Assembly (NCBI RefSeq): GCF_033958435.1
Contig: NC_134137.1
Span: 238,064,501-238,128,500, forward strand
Origin: Carettochelys insculpta
Lineage: Eukaryota; Chordata; Testudines; Carettochelyidae
Length of the DNA: 64,000 bases
Direction of reading: 5' to 3'
Positions 33,570 to 44,869 of this stretch are shown piece by piece; the stretch's first letter is position 1; each line of letters starts with the position of its first letter. Under the pieces are notes generated by a model that did no database searches, was not told the origin of the DNA, and saw only the letters and a program-made list of their open reading frames with translations. Position numbers and translations under genes: made by a program.

Positions 33570-35180
33570 CCTTATACATCAAGCATGGTCTTAAAGAAGT
33601 ATGTCCAGGAGGAATTCTTACAGTGATAAGAACAGGGCAACTGATCATTACAAATATCTACAGACCTCTAAATCTTGAATGGTCAAAGCCCACATTACCA
33701 TGTTTTCCCCAGGTAGCGAGTACATTAGTATCTTTAACACAACTATAATAAAAATGATGCAGCTCAGGAGCAATTTAGAGATTGGTCTTTGTTCACAGAT
33801 GTCCACCTTCTTTTCAATCCCAAGCAGCCACGGACTTTTTATTTTTCATCAGCCAGACTGAATGCAATCAGATCTCTGATTCCTGATGGGATACAAATGT
33901 GGTGCTTCTCTGCCAGTCTCACCAACAGTTCTTGGACACTTTTCTTGCACTAGCACCAACCCACTATTCTGCACATTGGCTCTGAAAATCCATGGCTTGG
34001 ATTGTCACTGAATTTTCTGAAAGTGAACTAGCTCGCTTATACTGCAGAAGTTGAAGAAAGGACTCACCATACCAGACAAATCCCAGAAATTTGTGACCAC
34101 TGTTCATCTTGTTATCTGTGCTACCACGAAATACACTAACCCACTCTAGCTACAAACTGTGAGTGCTCCTCTGTAAGCTTGGAATCACTGATTCACTAAA
34201 GCTGAAAGTGGCACCAAGTGCCGTCACCTCACATTTTCTCCATAACTAAAAGAGCACAAATGACCACCAGTCCCCTGCCCTCTTGGCAGGACCAAGCACC
34301 ATCCTTCTCCCCTTTGTCTTTAATCTGTTTTCCCCAGATCCCTAAATGGCCCCCTCAAGGGTTGAACTCACAACCCTGGGTTTAGCAGGCTGATGGTCAA
34401 AATTAACAAGGCACATATGGTCAGTAAAAGTGGGAAATCTGCTATTAAGGACAACATTTATGCTGAGTTCTTTAAGACTTGTGGGTCAAAAGGACAACCA
34501 TAGTTGGCAGACCTATTTACTACTGTACATTTGATGGAGAAGATCCTGAAAAGCTGGTATGACGCAATAGTCATTGCCCTATTCTAACGTGGTTAGCCGC
34601 CAAATGATATCACAAGCTATTGAGTAATATTACTCCTCTCTGCAATTCGCAAGTTAATGGAGAAGATTTTACTGGCCCATCTCACTCTTATCTTTGAGGC
34701 CATTCTCATTCTGCCCAAGGAACAGACTAGTTTCAGACTGGGATGAGGTTGCTGTGATCACGTTCTCAGCATTAATAGTCTCACTGAGGATGTCATCTAA
34801 AAACTGCAACAGTCCTGATAGATTTATCCAACACTCATGATACTGCATGGAAGCTATTCATCAAGCCATCAAAACCATAGTACTGTGTGACTCCTAACCA
34901 TGGCACTGAGCAAATGAAGATATAACATCCTGTCGAATAGGTAAATCAGCAAAGGACTCATCCTCAATGATTGTCTACCTCAGGTTTCCATACCGGGTCC
35001 TTTTCTGTTCACCATCTACATTAGTGACTTTCCTGACACAATTTCACATAATTTGATTTACACTAACAGTATCACTCTTGCAGTATGAGGCAAAGATCTA
35101 ATCAAATATATCATATGATATATTGCAAAGAGAAAGGCTTGAGTTAAAAAGGGAACTTCTGGTTATCCACTATTTTTATG
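33570..35180 (+). pseudogene. Non-CR1 LINE relic: endonuclease and reverse transcriptase
   Basis: Order and motifs fit an apurinic-type endonuclease followed by reverse transcriptase. GGILTVIRTGQLIITNIYRP at about 33609-33668 resembles the ITIVNVYKP endonuclease block. Near 34635-34740 there is LLSAIRKLMEKILLAHL and EQTSFRLG; near 34815-34850 LIDLSNTHDTAW (motif A, usually VDLTAAYDTVW); and 34977-35085 gives LPQVSIPGPFLFTIYISDFP and a worn YADD region. Stops are frequent. A SINE copy is inserted at 34266. The clade is undetermined. Confidence 0.65.
34266..34398 (-). repeat. tRNA-derived SINE (copy 3) inside the LINE relic
   Basis: CCCTGCCCTCTTGGCAGGAC, then AATGGCCCCCTCAAGGGTTG and AACCCTGGGTTTAGCAGGCT match copies 1 and 2. 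The tRNA head is cut off after GCTGATGGTCAAAATT, so the A box is lost. Confidence 0.75.
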
Positions 35181-35189
35181 GAATTATTG

Positions 35190-36314
35190 TGGTGAGGTGC
35201 AGTCACTGAAGACCCTTTGGGATGTTCCCTGGTGTGCTGATCATGCCACTGACTCTCATCTCCTTGCTTTCAGGGTCTCCCCACCACCCTGTCCTGCTGA
35301 GCCAGATCTTCTGGTCTCCCCCAGCCAAGGCACAGAGTTGGAGCAGCCACCCCACTGCAGAGCAATGAAGACACTGTTTAACCACAACTCTGGGTGGATG
35401 CAGTTCTAGGTCACAGCACCCAGGGACCCAACCCCCCAGAAGGGATCAAAATCCCAGATAAATTTGTCTGTCTGTGTACAAAAGATTTGCAAAGGGATGG
35501 CTCATTTGGTAAGCCCCTTTTATCAATGAAAGGGAGAGATGCACAGTTTTAGGTTTCCTAAGGTAATAATAATGTACACTAGGTTGGATAATAAACAAAA
35601 GAGTTTTTAATTAAGCAAAAGAATAGGATCAAAGTAGTTATAAATACGGACAAGAAGAACAAAATAAGTTACCAAATCAAACAAAAGAGAAAACACACAG
35701 CTACAGGTCTTCTAAAACTCTAGTTACTTGTGAGATCTTACCCTGAACAGCTGCCTTTATAGTAGATGAAATCTTCTGGTCAGTAATGTTTTTATCCTGA
35801 CCTGTGTCTCCAGTAAAGTTCTCTGTATTTCTTAGGGTGTGTAAGGCAATTTCCAAGGCAGGCTGAAGACTGAAGATGGAAGAACCTCTTTATACTTTTC
35901 CCCTGTGGAGGGAATTCCATTGTTCTCTTTGTGTAAGAGTAAACTCTAAGGTGGAGACTGTTGCATGAGCAGGTCACCTGTCAAATTCCTTTTTAGGCAG
36001 TCAGCAATTGTATGTCTGCCGGATTGCATGTTTACAGTCAAGTTCCTTCGATGTGGATTGACACCCATTTAGTTGGCTAACTACTGCCATTCCCTCACAA
36101 GCCATACTCTCACAATAGGACAGCCACACCTCCTGGTGAGGTCTTCACCAAGACAAATGTTTGGAACACAAATATGTAGATAATATTTATAACGTCAACT
36201 ACAAAAATGGTTCATGCATAAAAATAGTATTTACAGAGCCAACAGCTTGTAACTGAGGTATGCATACTAATGTTCATAATCCATTTTCCATAAATTGTGG
36301 GGTGTTACATCACA
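35190..36314 (-). mobile_element. Solo LTR (endogenous retrovirus-type)
   Basis: 1125 bp with TG...CA limits. On the minus strand it begins TGTGATGTAACACCCC and ends CTGCACCTCACCA. ATTG lies at 35186-35189 and 36315-36318, a 4-bp duplication that fits retroviral integration. There is no internal region, so it is a solo LTR left by recombination between two LTRs. It lies at the end of the LINE relic. No viral gene is present. Confidence 0.65.
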
Positions 36315-36409
36315 ATTGTTATCTCTTGTCCACCACTGTCAACACAATATTGCCAAGATTTTTTCCAGGCATAAGGAGCTGGCGACAGGGGAGGATTTGC
36401 TGGAGGCAC

Positions 36410-36545
36410 CACATCTTCACTGACCATTTTCTGCCATGAAATATGCAAATGAGCCACTCCAACATGCAAATGAGCAGCCACTTTGCATTTTCAAGGCTGC
36501 TGATTTGCATCAAGCTGCCAGCACTAGGAGTGAGTGTAGCACTAG
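36410..36545. mobile_element. MITE fragment
   Basis: TGAAATATGCAAATGAGCCACT and TTGCATTTTCAAGGCTGCTGA, ending GAGTGTAGCACTAGCCTC, look like the right half of a MITE related to the 16231 family. No left end. Confidence 0.35.
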
Positions 36546-36717
36546 CCTCTGAATCTGACTGGTCACAGTGTGGAGTCTAATTCTGTGGCTGTCTTTCAGA
36601 AATCAATTAAAAGTTTCCCAGCTGCAAGAGACTCACTTAAAAGGTCACTAATGACTACAAGGCTGGAAGTGTGGCATACACTGTAGGAAATAAGCAACAA
36701 AGACGTCAAAATAAACA

Positions 36718-36896
36718 ACGTTGAACGTCGAAGTAGGGCGCTATCCCCATCTCCTGATGAGGATAGCGACTTCGACGTCTCGCCACCTAACGTCAAAGTT
36801 AACTTCGAAATAGCGCCCGACGCGTGTAGCCGTGACGGGCGCTATTTCGAAGTTAGTGCCGCTACTTCGAAGTAGCGTGCACGTGTAGACACGGCT
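36718..36896 (+). mobile_element. Harbinger B right-end fragment
   Basis: Matches the last 180 bases of Harbinger B (CGTTGAACGTCGAAGTAGGG through CGTGTAGACACGGCT). The left part is missing; the sequence before 36718 is unrelated. It lies 43 bp from a complete MITE of the same family. Confidence 0.85.
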
Positions 36897-36939
36897 CTTG
36901 AGTGTTCATATTGGAGTCACAAGTTTATTTTTACACTAT

Positions 36940-37572
36940 GGCTACGTCTACACGTGCAGCCAACATCGAAATAGCTTATTTAGATGTTGCGACATCGAAA
37001 TAGTCTATTTCGATGAATAACGTCTACACGTCCTCCAGGGCCGGCAACGTCAATGTTCAACTTCGACGTTGCTCAGCCCAACATCGAAATAGGCGCAGCG
37101 AGGGAACATCTACACGTCAAAGTAGCACACATCGAAATAGGGGTGCCAGGCACAGCTGCAGACAGGGTCACAGGGCGGACTGAACAGCCAGCCGCTCCCT
37201 TGCACTAAACAACACAAGATACACAGAGCTGACAACTGGTTGCAGACCCTGTGCCTGCAGCATAGATCCCCAGCTGCCGCAGAAGCAGCCAGAAGCCCTG
37301 GGCTAAGGGCTGCTGCCCACGGTGACCATAGAGCCCCGCAGGGGCTGGAGAGAGAGCATCTCTCAACCCCCCAGCTGATGGCTGCCATGGAGGACCCAGC
37401 AATTTCGACGTTGCGGGACGCGGATCGTCTACACGGTCCCTACTTCGACGTTGAACGTCGAAGTAGGGCGCTATTCCTATCTCCTCATGAGGTTAGCGAC
37501 TTCGACGTCTCGCCGCCTAACGTCGAAGTTGGTGCCGCTACTTCGAAGTAGCGTGCACGTGTAGACGCAGCT
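36940..37572 (+). mobile_element. Harbinger B-derived MITE (right of inverted pair: forward arm)
   Basis: 633 bp with TAT at 36937-36939 and 37573-37575. Left end GGCTACGTCTACACGTGCA. It has the family deletion junction (CCCTGGGCTAAGGGCTGC near 37295). It also lacks about 15-20 bases at 37200 and about 60 bases of the right subterminal array compared with 16701-17411. It forms the forward arm of a long inverted repeat with 37594-38250. Confidence 0.9.
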
Positions 37573-37593
37573 TATATTGTGGTAATTGTCTAA

Positions 37594-38250
37594 AGCTGTG
37601 TCTACACGTGCACGCTACTTCGAAGTAGCGGCACTAACTTCGACGTTAGGCGGCGAGACGTCGAAGTCGCTAACCTCATGAGGGGATCGGAATAACTCCC
37701 TACTTCGACGTTCAACGTCGAAGTAGGGACCGTGTAGATGATCTGCGTCCCGCAACGTCGAAATTGTGGGGTCCTCCATGGCAGCCATCAGCTGGGGGGT
37801 TGAGAGATGCTGTCTCTCCAGCCCGTGCGGGGCTCTATGGTCACTGTGTGCAGCAGCCCTTAGCCCAGGGCTTCTGGCTGCTGCTGCTGCAGCGGGGGAT
37901 TCATGCTGCATGCACAGGGTCTGCAACTCGTTGTCGGCTCTGTGTATCTTGTGCTGTTTAGTGCAAGTGTGTCTGGGAGGGGCCCTTTAAGGGAGCGGCT
38001 GGCTGTTGAGTCCGCCCTGTGACCCTGTCTGCAGCTGTGCCTGGCACCCTTATTTCGATGTGTGCTACTTTGGTGTGTAGACGTTCCCTCGCTGCACCTA
38101 TTTCAATGTGGTTGTGCACAACGTCGATGTTCAACATCGACGTTGCCTGCCCTGGAGGACGTGTAGACGTTATTCATCGAAATAGCCTATTTCGATGTCG
38201 CCACATCGAAATAGGCTACTTCGATGTAGGCTTCACGTGTAGACGTAGCC
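37594..38250 (-). mobile_element. Harbinger B-derived MITE, inverted copy
   Basis: 657 bp with TAA at 37591-37593 and 38251-38253. It is the same family as 36940-37572 but in opposite orientation. The right-type end (AGCTGTGTCTACACGTGCAC) comes first and the left-type end (CACGTGTAGACGTAGCC) last. Different duplications on the two copies show two separate insertions rather than one fold-back element. Confidence 0.9.
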
Positions 38251-38639
38251 TAAAGGTCCCAAATAAAGTAGGTCAAAAATTTCAGTGAAATAGGACTTTT
38301 CATTCAAATGGATGTTCTCATGGGAAAATGTCTGTTTGAATTTTTCAGATTTTCATTGAAAACCCAGGAAGCACCTAAATTTATCAGTTTTTAGGAACTG
38401 AAAAATTTTAGCCAAACACTGCAATATATGCTTTTGAACATATTAAACCCAAGAACTTCTTAAGAAAAATACTACTTAAAATGAAAACTTTTGTTTTCCT
38501 TGATGTTATAGGTTTTTGATCCTGTGAAAAACAACCCCTCCACCCCAAACACTTCACAATTAGTTGTAGCCTAAGAAAGAATCCTTCTTCCCTTTTTTTA
38601 ATGGGATCTATATAAAAGGGGAACAAGGCTAACCTGAGG

Positions 38640-39543
38640 AATTACAGACTGTTCTGACTAACTTAAGTACCTGGAAAGATAACGGAGCAAATAATTAAGC
38701 AATCAATTTGCAGACACCTGGAAGACAAGATGATAAGTAACAGCATTGGTTTGTGAAAAATGAATTATATCAAATCAACTTAATATCTTTCTGTGACAAG
38801 GTAACAAGCCTTATAGATAGGGGGAAGCCATAGATGTGGTTCTTCTTCACTTTAGTGAGGCTTTTGATGCTGTTTTGTACGAACATCTGATAAAAAAAAA
38901 TTAAGGAAATACAACCTAGATGGAGCTACCGTAAGGCGGATGCGTAACTGGTTGGACAGTTCTTCCTGGAACATAGTTGCCAGTGGTTCACATTCAAGCT
39001 GGAAGGGACTTTGAGTCAGGACCTATAGGCATTAGTCCTAGGTCTACTTCTGGTCAATATCTGTCTCAATTATTTAGACAATGGCATAGTGAGTATACTT
39101 ATAAAGTTTGTATACAATACTAAGCTGAGAGGGGTTGGAAATGCTTGGAAGACAGGATTAAAATTCAAAATGACCTGGACAAAATGGATAAATGTTTGGA
39201 AGTAAATAGGATGAAATTCAATAAGGAGAAATGCAAAGTACTACATTTAGGAAGGTACAATCGGTTGCACATATACAAAATTAGCATTGATTGCCTAGGA
39301 AAGAGTACTGCGGAAAGGTATTTGGGAGTTACAATGAGTTGCAAGGTAAATGATAATATGACATTGTTTCAAACACAAAAAAAGAGCAGACAGTATTCTG
39401 GGATTTATTATTTGGGGGACGTATTAGAAGGAGTGTTGTAAGCAAGACACAAGAAGTAATTCTTCTGCTCTATTCCATTGCACTTAAACCTCATCTGGAG
39501 TACTGTGTCCAGTACTGGGTACCACATTTCACAAAAGATATTG
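38640..39543 (+). pseudogene. CR1 LINE, reverse-transcriptase part (interrupted copy)
   Basis: Decayed CR1 coding sequence. Near 38850 there is LHFSEAFDAVLYEHLI, followed by a WLDSSSWNIVASGS region at 38950. 39150-39265 is still open and reads DLDKMDKCLEVNRMKFNKEK, then CKVLHLGR. 39310-39345 gives ERYLGVTM. It ends at PHLEYCVQYWVPHFTKD-type sequence (39490-39540) where the next element cut in. It resumes at 40882. Confidence 0.85.
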
Positions 39544-39544
39544 C

Positions 39545-40168
39545 TCCTAGGGAAATTTTGCAGCATTTCATATGCAAAATTTATGCAGAACTTAATGTTG
39601 GGAGTGCAGAATTTTTTTCTTCTCCCACAAGAAATGGGCTGCAGAGCTGCTGGCTGCCACTAGGGGACAGTGGACTCAGCAGAGCAAGGCTTGCAAATAA
39701 AAGCCACTGTGGGGGAGGGGGAGTCGGTGGAGGAGCAGAAGGAGCTGGAGACTTCCTGGCAGCTGCAGTTCCTTGCATGTCCTGTAGGAAGGAGGTCGTA
39801 TGCAAGGAGTGCCACAGAAGCCCGTGGAAGTCTGTTTCTCCCTCTCCATCCTTGGGCAGTAGAAGGTTCAGATATCTGAGCCAGTGGGTGCCCTTTAGCT
39901 AAGCTCTGGGTAGGAAAAGGGGGAAGGAAGTACCAGTTAATACCTGCTCTACTGGGCTCTGAGAGGGTAGAAAAATGACAATTTCTTTAACTCTCTACTC
40001 CAGGGGGAATTTATCTGTACTGTTACAGGCACATATGTCTGACAGGTATTTTGAAATGATTGAAACTGGTGCGATTATATAGTGTTATTTTAACAACTAA
40101 AATATGCAGAATTTTAAAATACTGTATGCACAGAATTTTTAGGTGGAGAATTCTTCCAGGAGTAACAT
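39545..40168. mobile_element. hAT-like non-autonomous element inside CR1
   Basis: Left end CTCCTAGGGAAATTTTGCAG, right end in reverse complement CTCCTGGAAGAATTCTCCAC. TATGCAGAATTTTAAAATAC-type motifs occur at both sides (39585-39625 and 40105-40135). It separates two adjoining parts of one CR1 copy. The exact duplication is unclear because another MITE was later inserted at its right border. Confidence 0.55.
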
Positions 40169-40171
40169 AAG

Positions 40172-40881
40172 GGCTACGTCTACACGTGCACCCAACTTCG
40201 AAATAGCTTATTTCGATGTTGCGACATCGAAATAGTCTATTTCGATGAATAACGTCTACACGTCCTCCAGGGCTGGCAACGTCGATGTTCAACTTCGACG
40301 TTGCTCAGCCCAACATCGAAATAGGCACAGCGAGGGAACGTCTACACGCCAAAGTAGCACACATCGAAATAAGGGAGCCAGGCACAGCTGCAGACAGGGT
40401 CACGGGGCGGACTCAACAGCAAGTCGCTCCCTTAAAGGGCCCCTCCCAGACACACTTTCATTAAACAGTGCAAGATACACAGAGCCAACAACTAGTTGCA
40501 GACCCTGTATATGCAGCACGGACCCCCAGCTGCAGCAGCAGCAGCCAGAAGCCCTGGGCTAAGGGCTGCTGCACACGGTGACCACAGAGCCCCGCAAGGG
40601 CTGGAGAGAGAGTATCTCTCAACCCCCCAGCTGATGGCCGCCATGGAGGACCCCGCTATTTCGATGTTGCGGGACGCGGCTCGTCTACACGTCCCTACTT
40701 CGATGTTGAACGTCGAAGTAGGGCGCTATTCCCATCCGCTCATGGGGTTAGCGACTTCGACGTCTCGCCGCCTAACGTCGATTTCAACTTCGAAATAGCG
40801 CCCAACACGTGTAGACGTGACGGGCGCTATTTCGAAGTTACTGCCGCTACTTCGAAGTAGCGTGCACGTGTAGACGCAGCC
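40172..40881 (+). mobile_element. Harbinger B-derived MITE inside CR1 nest
   Basis: 710 bp with AAG at 40169-40171 and 40882-40884. Ends GGCTACGTCTACACGTGCA and, inverted, GGCTGCGTCTACACGTGCA. It has the shared deletion junction near 40550 and retains a short MDPQLQQQQPEALG frame start region (around 40519-40560). Confidence 0.92.
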
Positions 40882-41041
40882 AAGATGTGCACAAATTAGA
40901 GAAAGTCCACAGAACAACAACAACAACGATTAAAGGTCTAGAAAATATGACCTATGAAGGAATACTGAAAAATCTTGGGTGTTTCTGTCTTGAGAAGAGA
41001 AGTCTGAGAGGGAACATGATAATGGTTTTCAAATACACAAA

Positions 41042-41385
41042 GGTTACGTCTACACTTATCCCATTCTTCGAAGGAGGCATGGTAATCAGGGTGATGGGAG
41101 ATTACTAATGGAGTGCTGAGCTGAATATGCAGCACTTCATTAGGAAAATTCTTCCCCATGGCAACTTTGAATTGTCAAGCTTCAAAATGCCTGCCTACTT
41201 CAAAGTGCCTTTAGTCCCCAAAATTTTGGCATGCTGGCACTTCGAAGTTTGACACTTTGAAGCTGCCACAGGAGAGAATTTGTCTGATGAAATGCTGCAC
41301 ATGCATCGCAGCAGTTCATTTGTAATCTCCCATAACCCTGATTACCATGCCCCCTTCGAAGAAGGAGGCAAGTGTAGACACAGCC
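41042..41385. mobile_element. Harbinger-type MITE, AATGAAGTGCTGC family, inside CR1
   Basis: 344 bp with AAA at 41039-41041 and 41386-41388. Ends GGTTACGTCTACACTTATCC and, inverted, GGCTGTGTCTACACTTGCC. Same palindromic interior as 28993-29379 (GATGGGAGATTACTAATGGA, CAGCACTTCATTAGG). Confidence 0.88.
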
Positions 41386-41632
41386 AAAGTATTGTTACAG
41401 GAGGAGGGAAGTAAACTGTTCTCTTTAACCTCTGAGGATAGGACAAAATGCAATGGGCTTAAATTGCAGTAATGGTGGCTTAGCACACATCCACATGAAC
41501 ACTAGGGAAAGTCTTTGGAATTGTCAGGGTGGTTATGCGTTGCAATAAATTGCCTAGGGAGGTTGTGGAACCTCTGTCACTGGAGATTTTTAAGAGCAGG
41601 TGAGACAAACACCTGCTGTGGATGATCTACAT

Positions 41633-41830
41633 CAATGGTTCTCAAACTGTAGGTCAGGACACCAAAGTGGGTCAGGACCCCATTTTAATGGAGTCACCAG
41701 GGCTGGCTTAGATTTGCTGTGGCCTAGGACAAAATCCTGAGGCCCACTACCCAGTCCCCACTCCTGGGGCTGCATAGTAAATTTTCCTGTCAGAAGTGGG
41801 TGGCGGTGCATTGAAGTTTGAGAAACCCTG
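41633..41830. mobile_element. hAT-type MITE inside CR1
   Basis: 198 bp beginning CAATGGTTCTCAAACTG and ending CAAGTTTGAGAAACCCTG-like sequence (AGTTTGAGAAACCCTG). Flanking octamers ATCTACAT (41625-41632) and GTCTAAAT (41831-41838) agree at six of eight positions. Removing it rejoins normal CR1 3' sequence. Confidence 0.8.
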
Positions 41831-41989
41831 GTCTAAATAATTCCTCATGCTGCCATGAGTGCAGGGAACTACACTAGATGACTTCTTGAGATCTTTTCCA
41901 GTCAGATGATTCTACGTGCTGCTTAGCCCCAGGCACAAACATGATTGAGTTTTTTGTCGGGGAAACCTAAGAGGTAGTTGCTTTGTAAA

Positions 41990-42292
41990 TAGGCTTAGAA
42001 AGATTAGATTTTTATTGGTAAATATCAGTAAATATTGATTGCACTGTACACACACAAGCCAACAGCTTGTTGTGAGGAAGGGCACCCGGGGAACTCAGAG
42101 CCATATGTGGCTGCAGCTCCAAGCTGTGCACCCCAAGGGAGCAGTGTGGGCACCCTCAGCTACCCATTTTGAGATGCATATTTTCAGTAAAAGTCACAGA
42201 CAGGGTCATAGGCTTCTGTGAATTTTTATTAATCACCAGTGACCTGTCAGTGATTTTTTACTAAAATATCTGTGAAAATCTTAGCCTTACCT
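41990..42292. repeat. Imperfect inverted repeat, DNA-transposon-like
   Basis: Left AGGCTTAGAAAGATTAGATTTTT... and right, inverted, AAGGCTAAGATTTTCACAG are similar. GTCACAGACAGGGTCATAGG and GTGACCTGTCAGTGATTTTT near the right suggest a palindromic MITE. No certain duplication. Confidence 0.4.
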
Positions 42293-44869
42293 ATAAATCA
42301 CTATTGACTGGTCTTCAAAACAAGTAGTGCTTTTTGACATAGGTATCTATAACAGAGAGACTGACCCAGGTAGATGTGGGACAAGAAGTAACTTGAAAAT
42401 AAAGTTAGATTTGGTGTTATTTTAGCTATTGTTTTTATAACTGAAAATGCACCAAAATTTGATTGATCGGGTAAATACTCACACATATATCTGATGTGAC
42501 TGGGAGTACCTCAGGTCTCTTCTATAAGCTCAAACCTCTTCCATCGAAGACATTTTTGTTAGTTTTCATCCTAGAACATAGAAGAGTTCATGTGCAGCTG
42601 CTGACACAGAAAGGTTCATGCCCAGCTGTTCGTGGATTAAGTCTTCTCTGTAGCAGCTGTACTTATACCTATATCCTACACTTAGCTGACCGTTAAAAAA
42701 AACTTAGGTAATTAACGCATGCATACACATGCATACATGTGCACACACACTACACACCTGACTGAAAACCTAGAAAAGCAAGAAAATGAAAACTTAAGAG
42801 ACTTAAGTTTACATATTCTCTACTCTTACACCCAGGGGCACACATTTTATCATTACTGCAACTACTGTGTGTCAGACCACACACTGCTCCCTCACCTTTG
42901 TCCTCTAAAGATGCCAGTCTTCCATCATTCCTTTGAACACCCTTTACCAAAGCAACTGCTCCATCAGGCACTCACAGACAGCCAGTGCTGGAAAAAATGT
43001 TAATTGGGGTAAGTGTGTGGTATGGGGACTGAGTTAAGCATCTGTAGATGTGAGAAGCCTGCTCTTTGCTTGATTCACCTTTCCCAAGCCACTGTTCAAA
43101 TGGACTGGTGGTTCTGGGACTGGTCCCCACAGGTGCAAAATATTTCCTTTTGCATGTAGAAGCATGTTAACTTCAATGGTCAGTACAGAATAGTCACACT
43201 CCCACGCCTGCCTTACTTTTTGCAGATCTGCTTCTATTTCACTAATTCTTTTCAATCATCACTTTTGATAGTGCCCAGGAGTATTTCTCCTTTAATTTTT
43301 AGATTTAGGTTTTCTACACCTTTATTAAACCATCCAAATTCCAGGTGAAAATTCTTTATCAGAGCCTGCTGTTTACGGGATTGTCACACAATACCAGTTT
43401 TGTTGCTGGCAGTTCCCTGGCTCTCTAGAATCCTTGCAGTTACCACTGGGGATGCTCTCAGCCTTGTAACATTGGAAAAGTTGGCCAGATCATTCTTGCA
43501 TAAACCCATTAAATACCCGGTTCTGACTTGATTCCTGTAACAGGGTTCTCAAAGTACTCAAAGTTCTTGCTCACGGGGGCAGGGATTGACTTCAACAAAG
43601 ATCCTGTAAGCAACAGAGAGCTGGAAACCTCACACTAGCCTTTCCTATTTAAATTTACACCCCAGGATGTTTTTTTGATTCCCTGATATGCACATATTCC
43701 AGTAGAGTCTAGCCTCCCCCTTAGCTACAGTCCGTCTCCTCTGTTAGCACAGAGAATTTTAAAAGAGAGACGATGTATACATATTAATAAGGCGTATGCA
43801 TGTGAGGTGTCTGACTGATTTTTCTGTGCTGAAGCTTACAGCCCTATTCCTTTGGTCCAGCGTCTGTCACCTGGGGGTTACCCCAGTGTTCTATAAACTC
43901 CTTCCCTTCCCTAAATAAAAAGGATACTGTATATAAAGTTAAACAAGATAAACTGTATCAGGGTATGATACAAAATCAGGGAATTTGGGGTGGAGAAGTA
44001 ACATACAAGCAAATGAAACGACAAAGAAGACAAAGATATAGGGACTTATTTAGTGTGCTTAAAGCCCAGGCTCAGTTTGGCAAACCATGCCCATGTCAGA
44101 GAAGCCGAGGTAAAGAGATGCCTATACTCCGGTGCTGTGGGGGCTGCTGAGCACCATCATGGCTGCTGCTGAGCACTCCACCAGACCTGATCTGGTGACT
44201 GATGGTGGCTGTCGCTTGACAGGTGCTCAGGACCCTCAGCCTGTGGGCCCCAGAGGGCCTTTGGGGAGGACAGCTGAGGAGTCCCTTGGTGTTTGTTGTT
44301 CAGGGAGAGAAGAGTGCTGCACACAGTTCAGGGATGCAGGTGTTTGGTGACAGCTCATGGGTGGGAGGTCTCTGTCTTTTTCTCCTCACAGGTGCTGATG
44401 ATTATCCTGAATAAGCAGAAAAGAAAACCCGCATTTTTGCTACCTCTGGGGTAGATGGCAGCGACTGGCATCACTCACAGCTTTAGACAGACTTCGTGGT
44501 GGGAAACCTGAGGTAAGTGGAACTCTCTCACTAAGGCGGGAAAGTCCGGTGAGAACCAGTTCCCCAGCCGTCTCTGAATGTTCCAGAGGGTGAGGGCAAA
44601 GTTCAAGATGGAGCCCAGCAATCAAAGGTGACTGACTCCATTTTGTTTTACATTAAGTCACTAAGTTAACATTGAAATCATTAGCATATAATCATAAACA
44701 TGCATCACAATTATGTATTCCAAATTAACCATTTACATCCCAGGGTTTCATATCGTAGCAGGGCAAGATTCTTCTGTGTGCCCCAGTTTCTCACAACCAC
44801 AGGAGATGGCCTTTGCGGGGCCTCACACTTGGTTGCTACAACATGGGTCCTCAGAGGTCTTTGTTTAAA
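42293..44869. other. No gene seen
   Basis: About 2.6 kb without a recognised element. 43700-44080 and 44400-44850 have the mixed texture of old LTR sequence, but I cannot set limits or find duplicated ends. A CACATGCATACA-type run lies at 42716-42755. Confidence 0.4.

Larger units (their letters stand above)
40882..41920 (+). pseudogene. CR1 LINE 3' part, with two further insertions
   Basis: Continues the copy at 38640-39543. AAGATGTGCACAAATTAGAG is the usual follow-on, then NMTYEGILKNLGCFCLEKRSL (40935-41000). The coding end and 3' UTR follow: AATTGCCTAGGGAGGTTGTG at 41550, GGAGATTTTTAAGAGCAGGT, and CTAGATGACTTCTTGAGATC at 41873. Interrupted by 41042-41385 and 41633-41830. The 3' end of the CR1 lies near 41920. 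Confidence 0.85.

Noticed and set aside
36940..38250. A single giant fold-back transposon
   Set aside because: Each arm has its own complete ends and a different 3-bp duplication (TAT and TAA), so two insertions explain it better.
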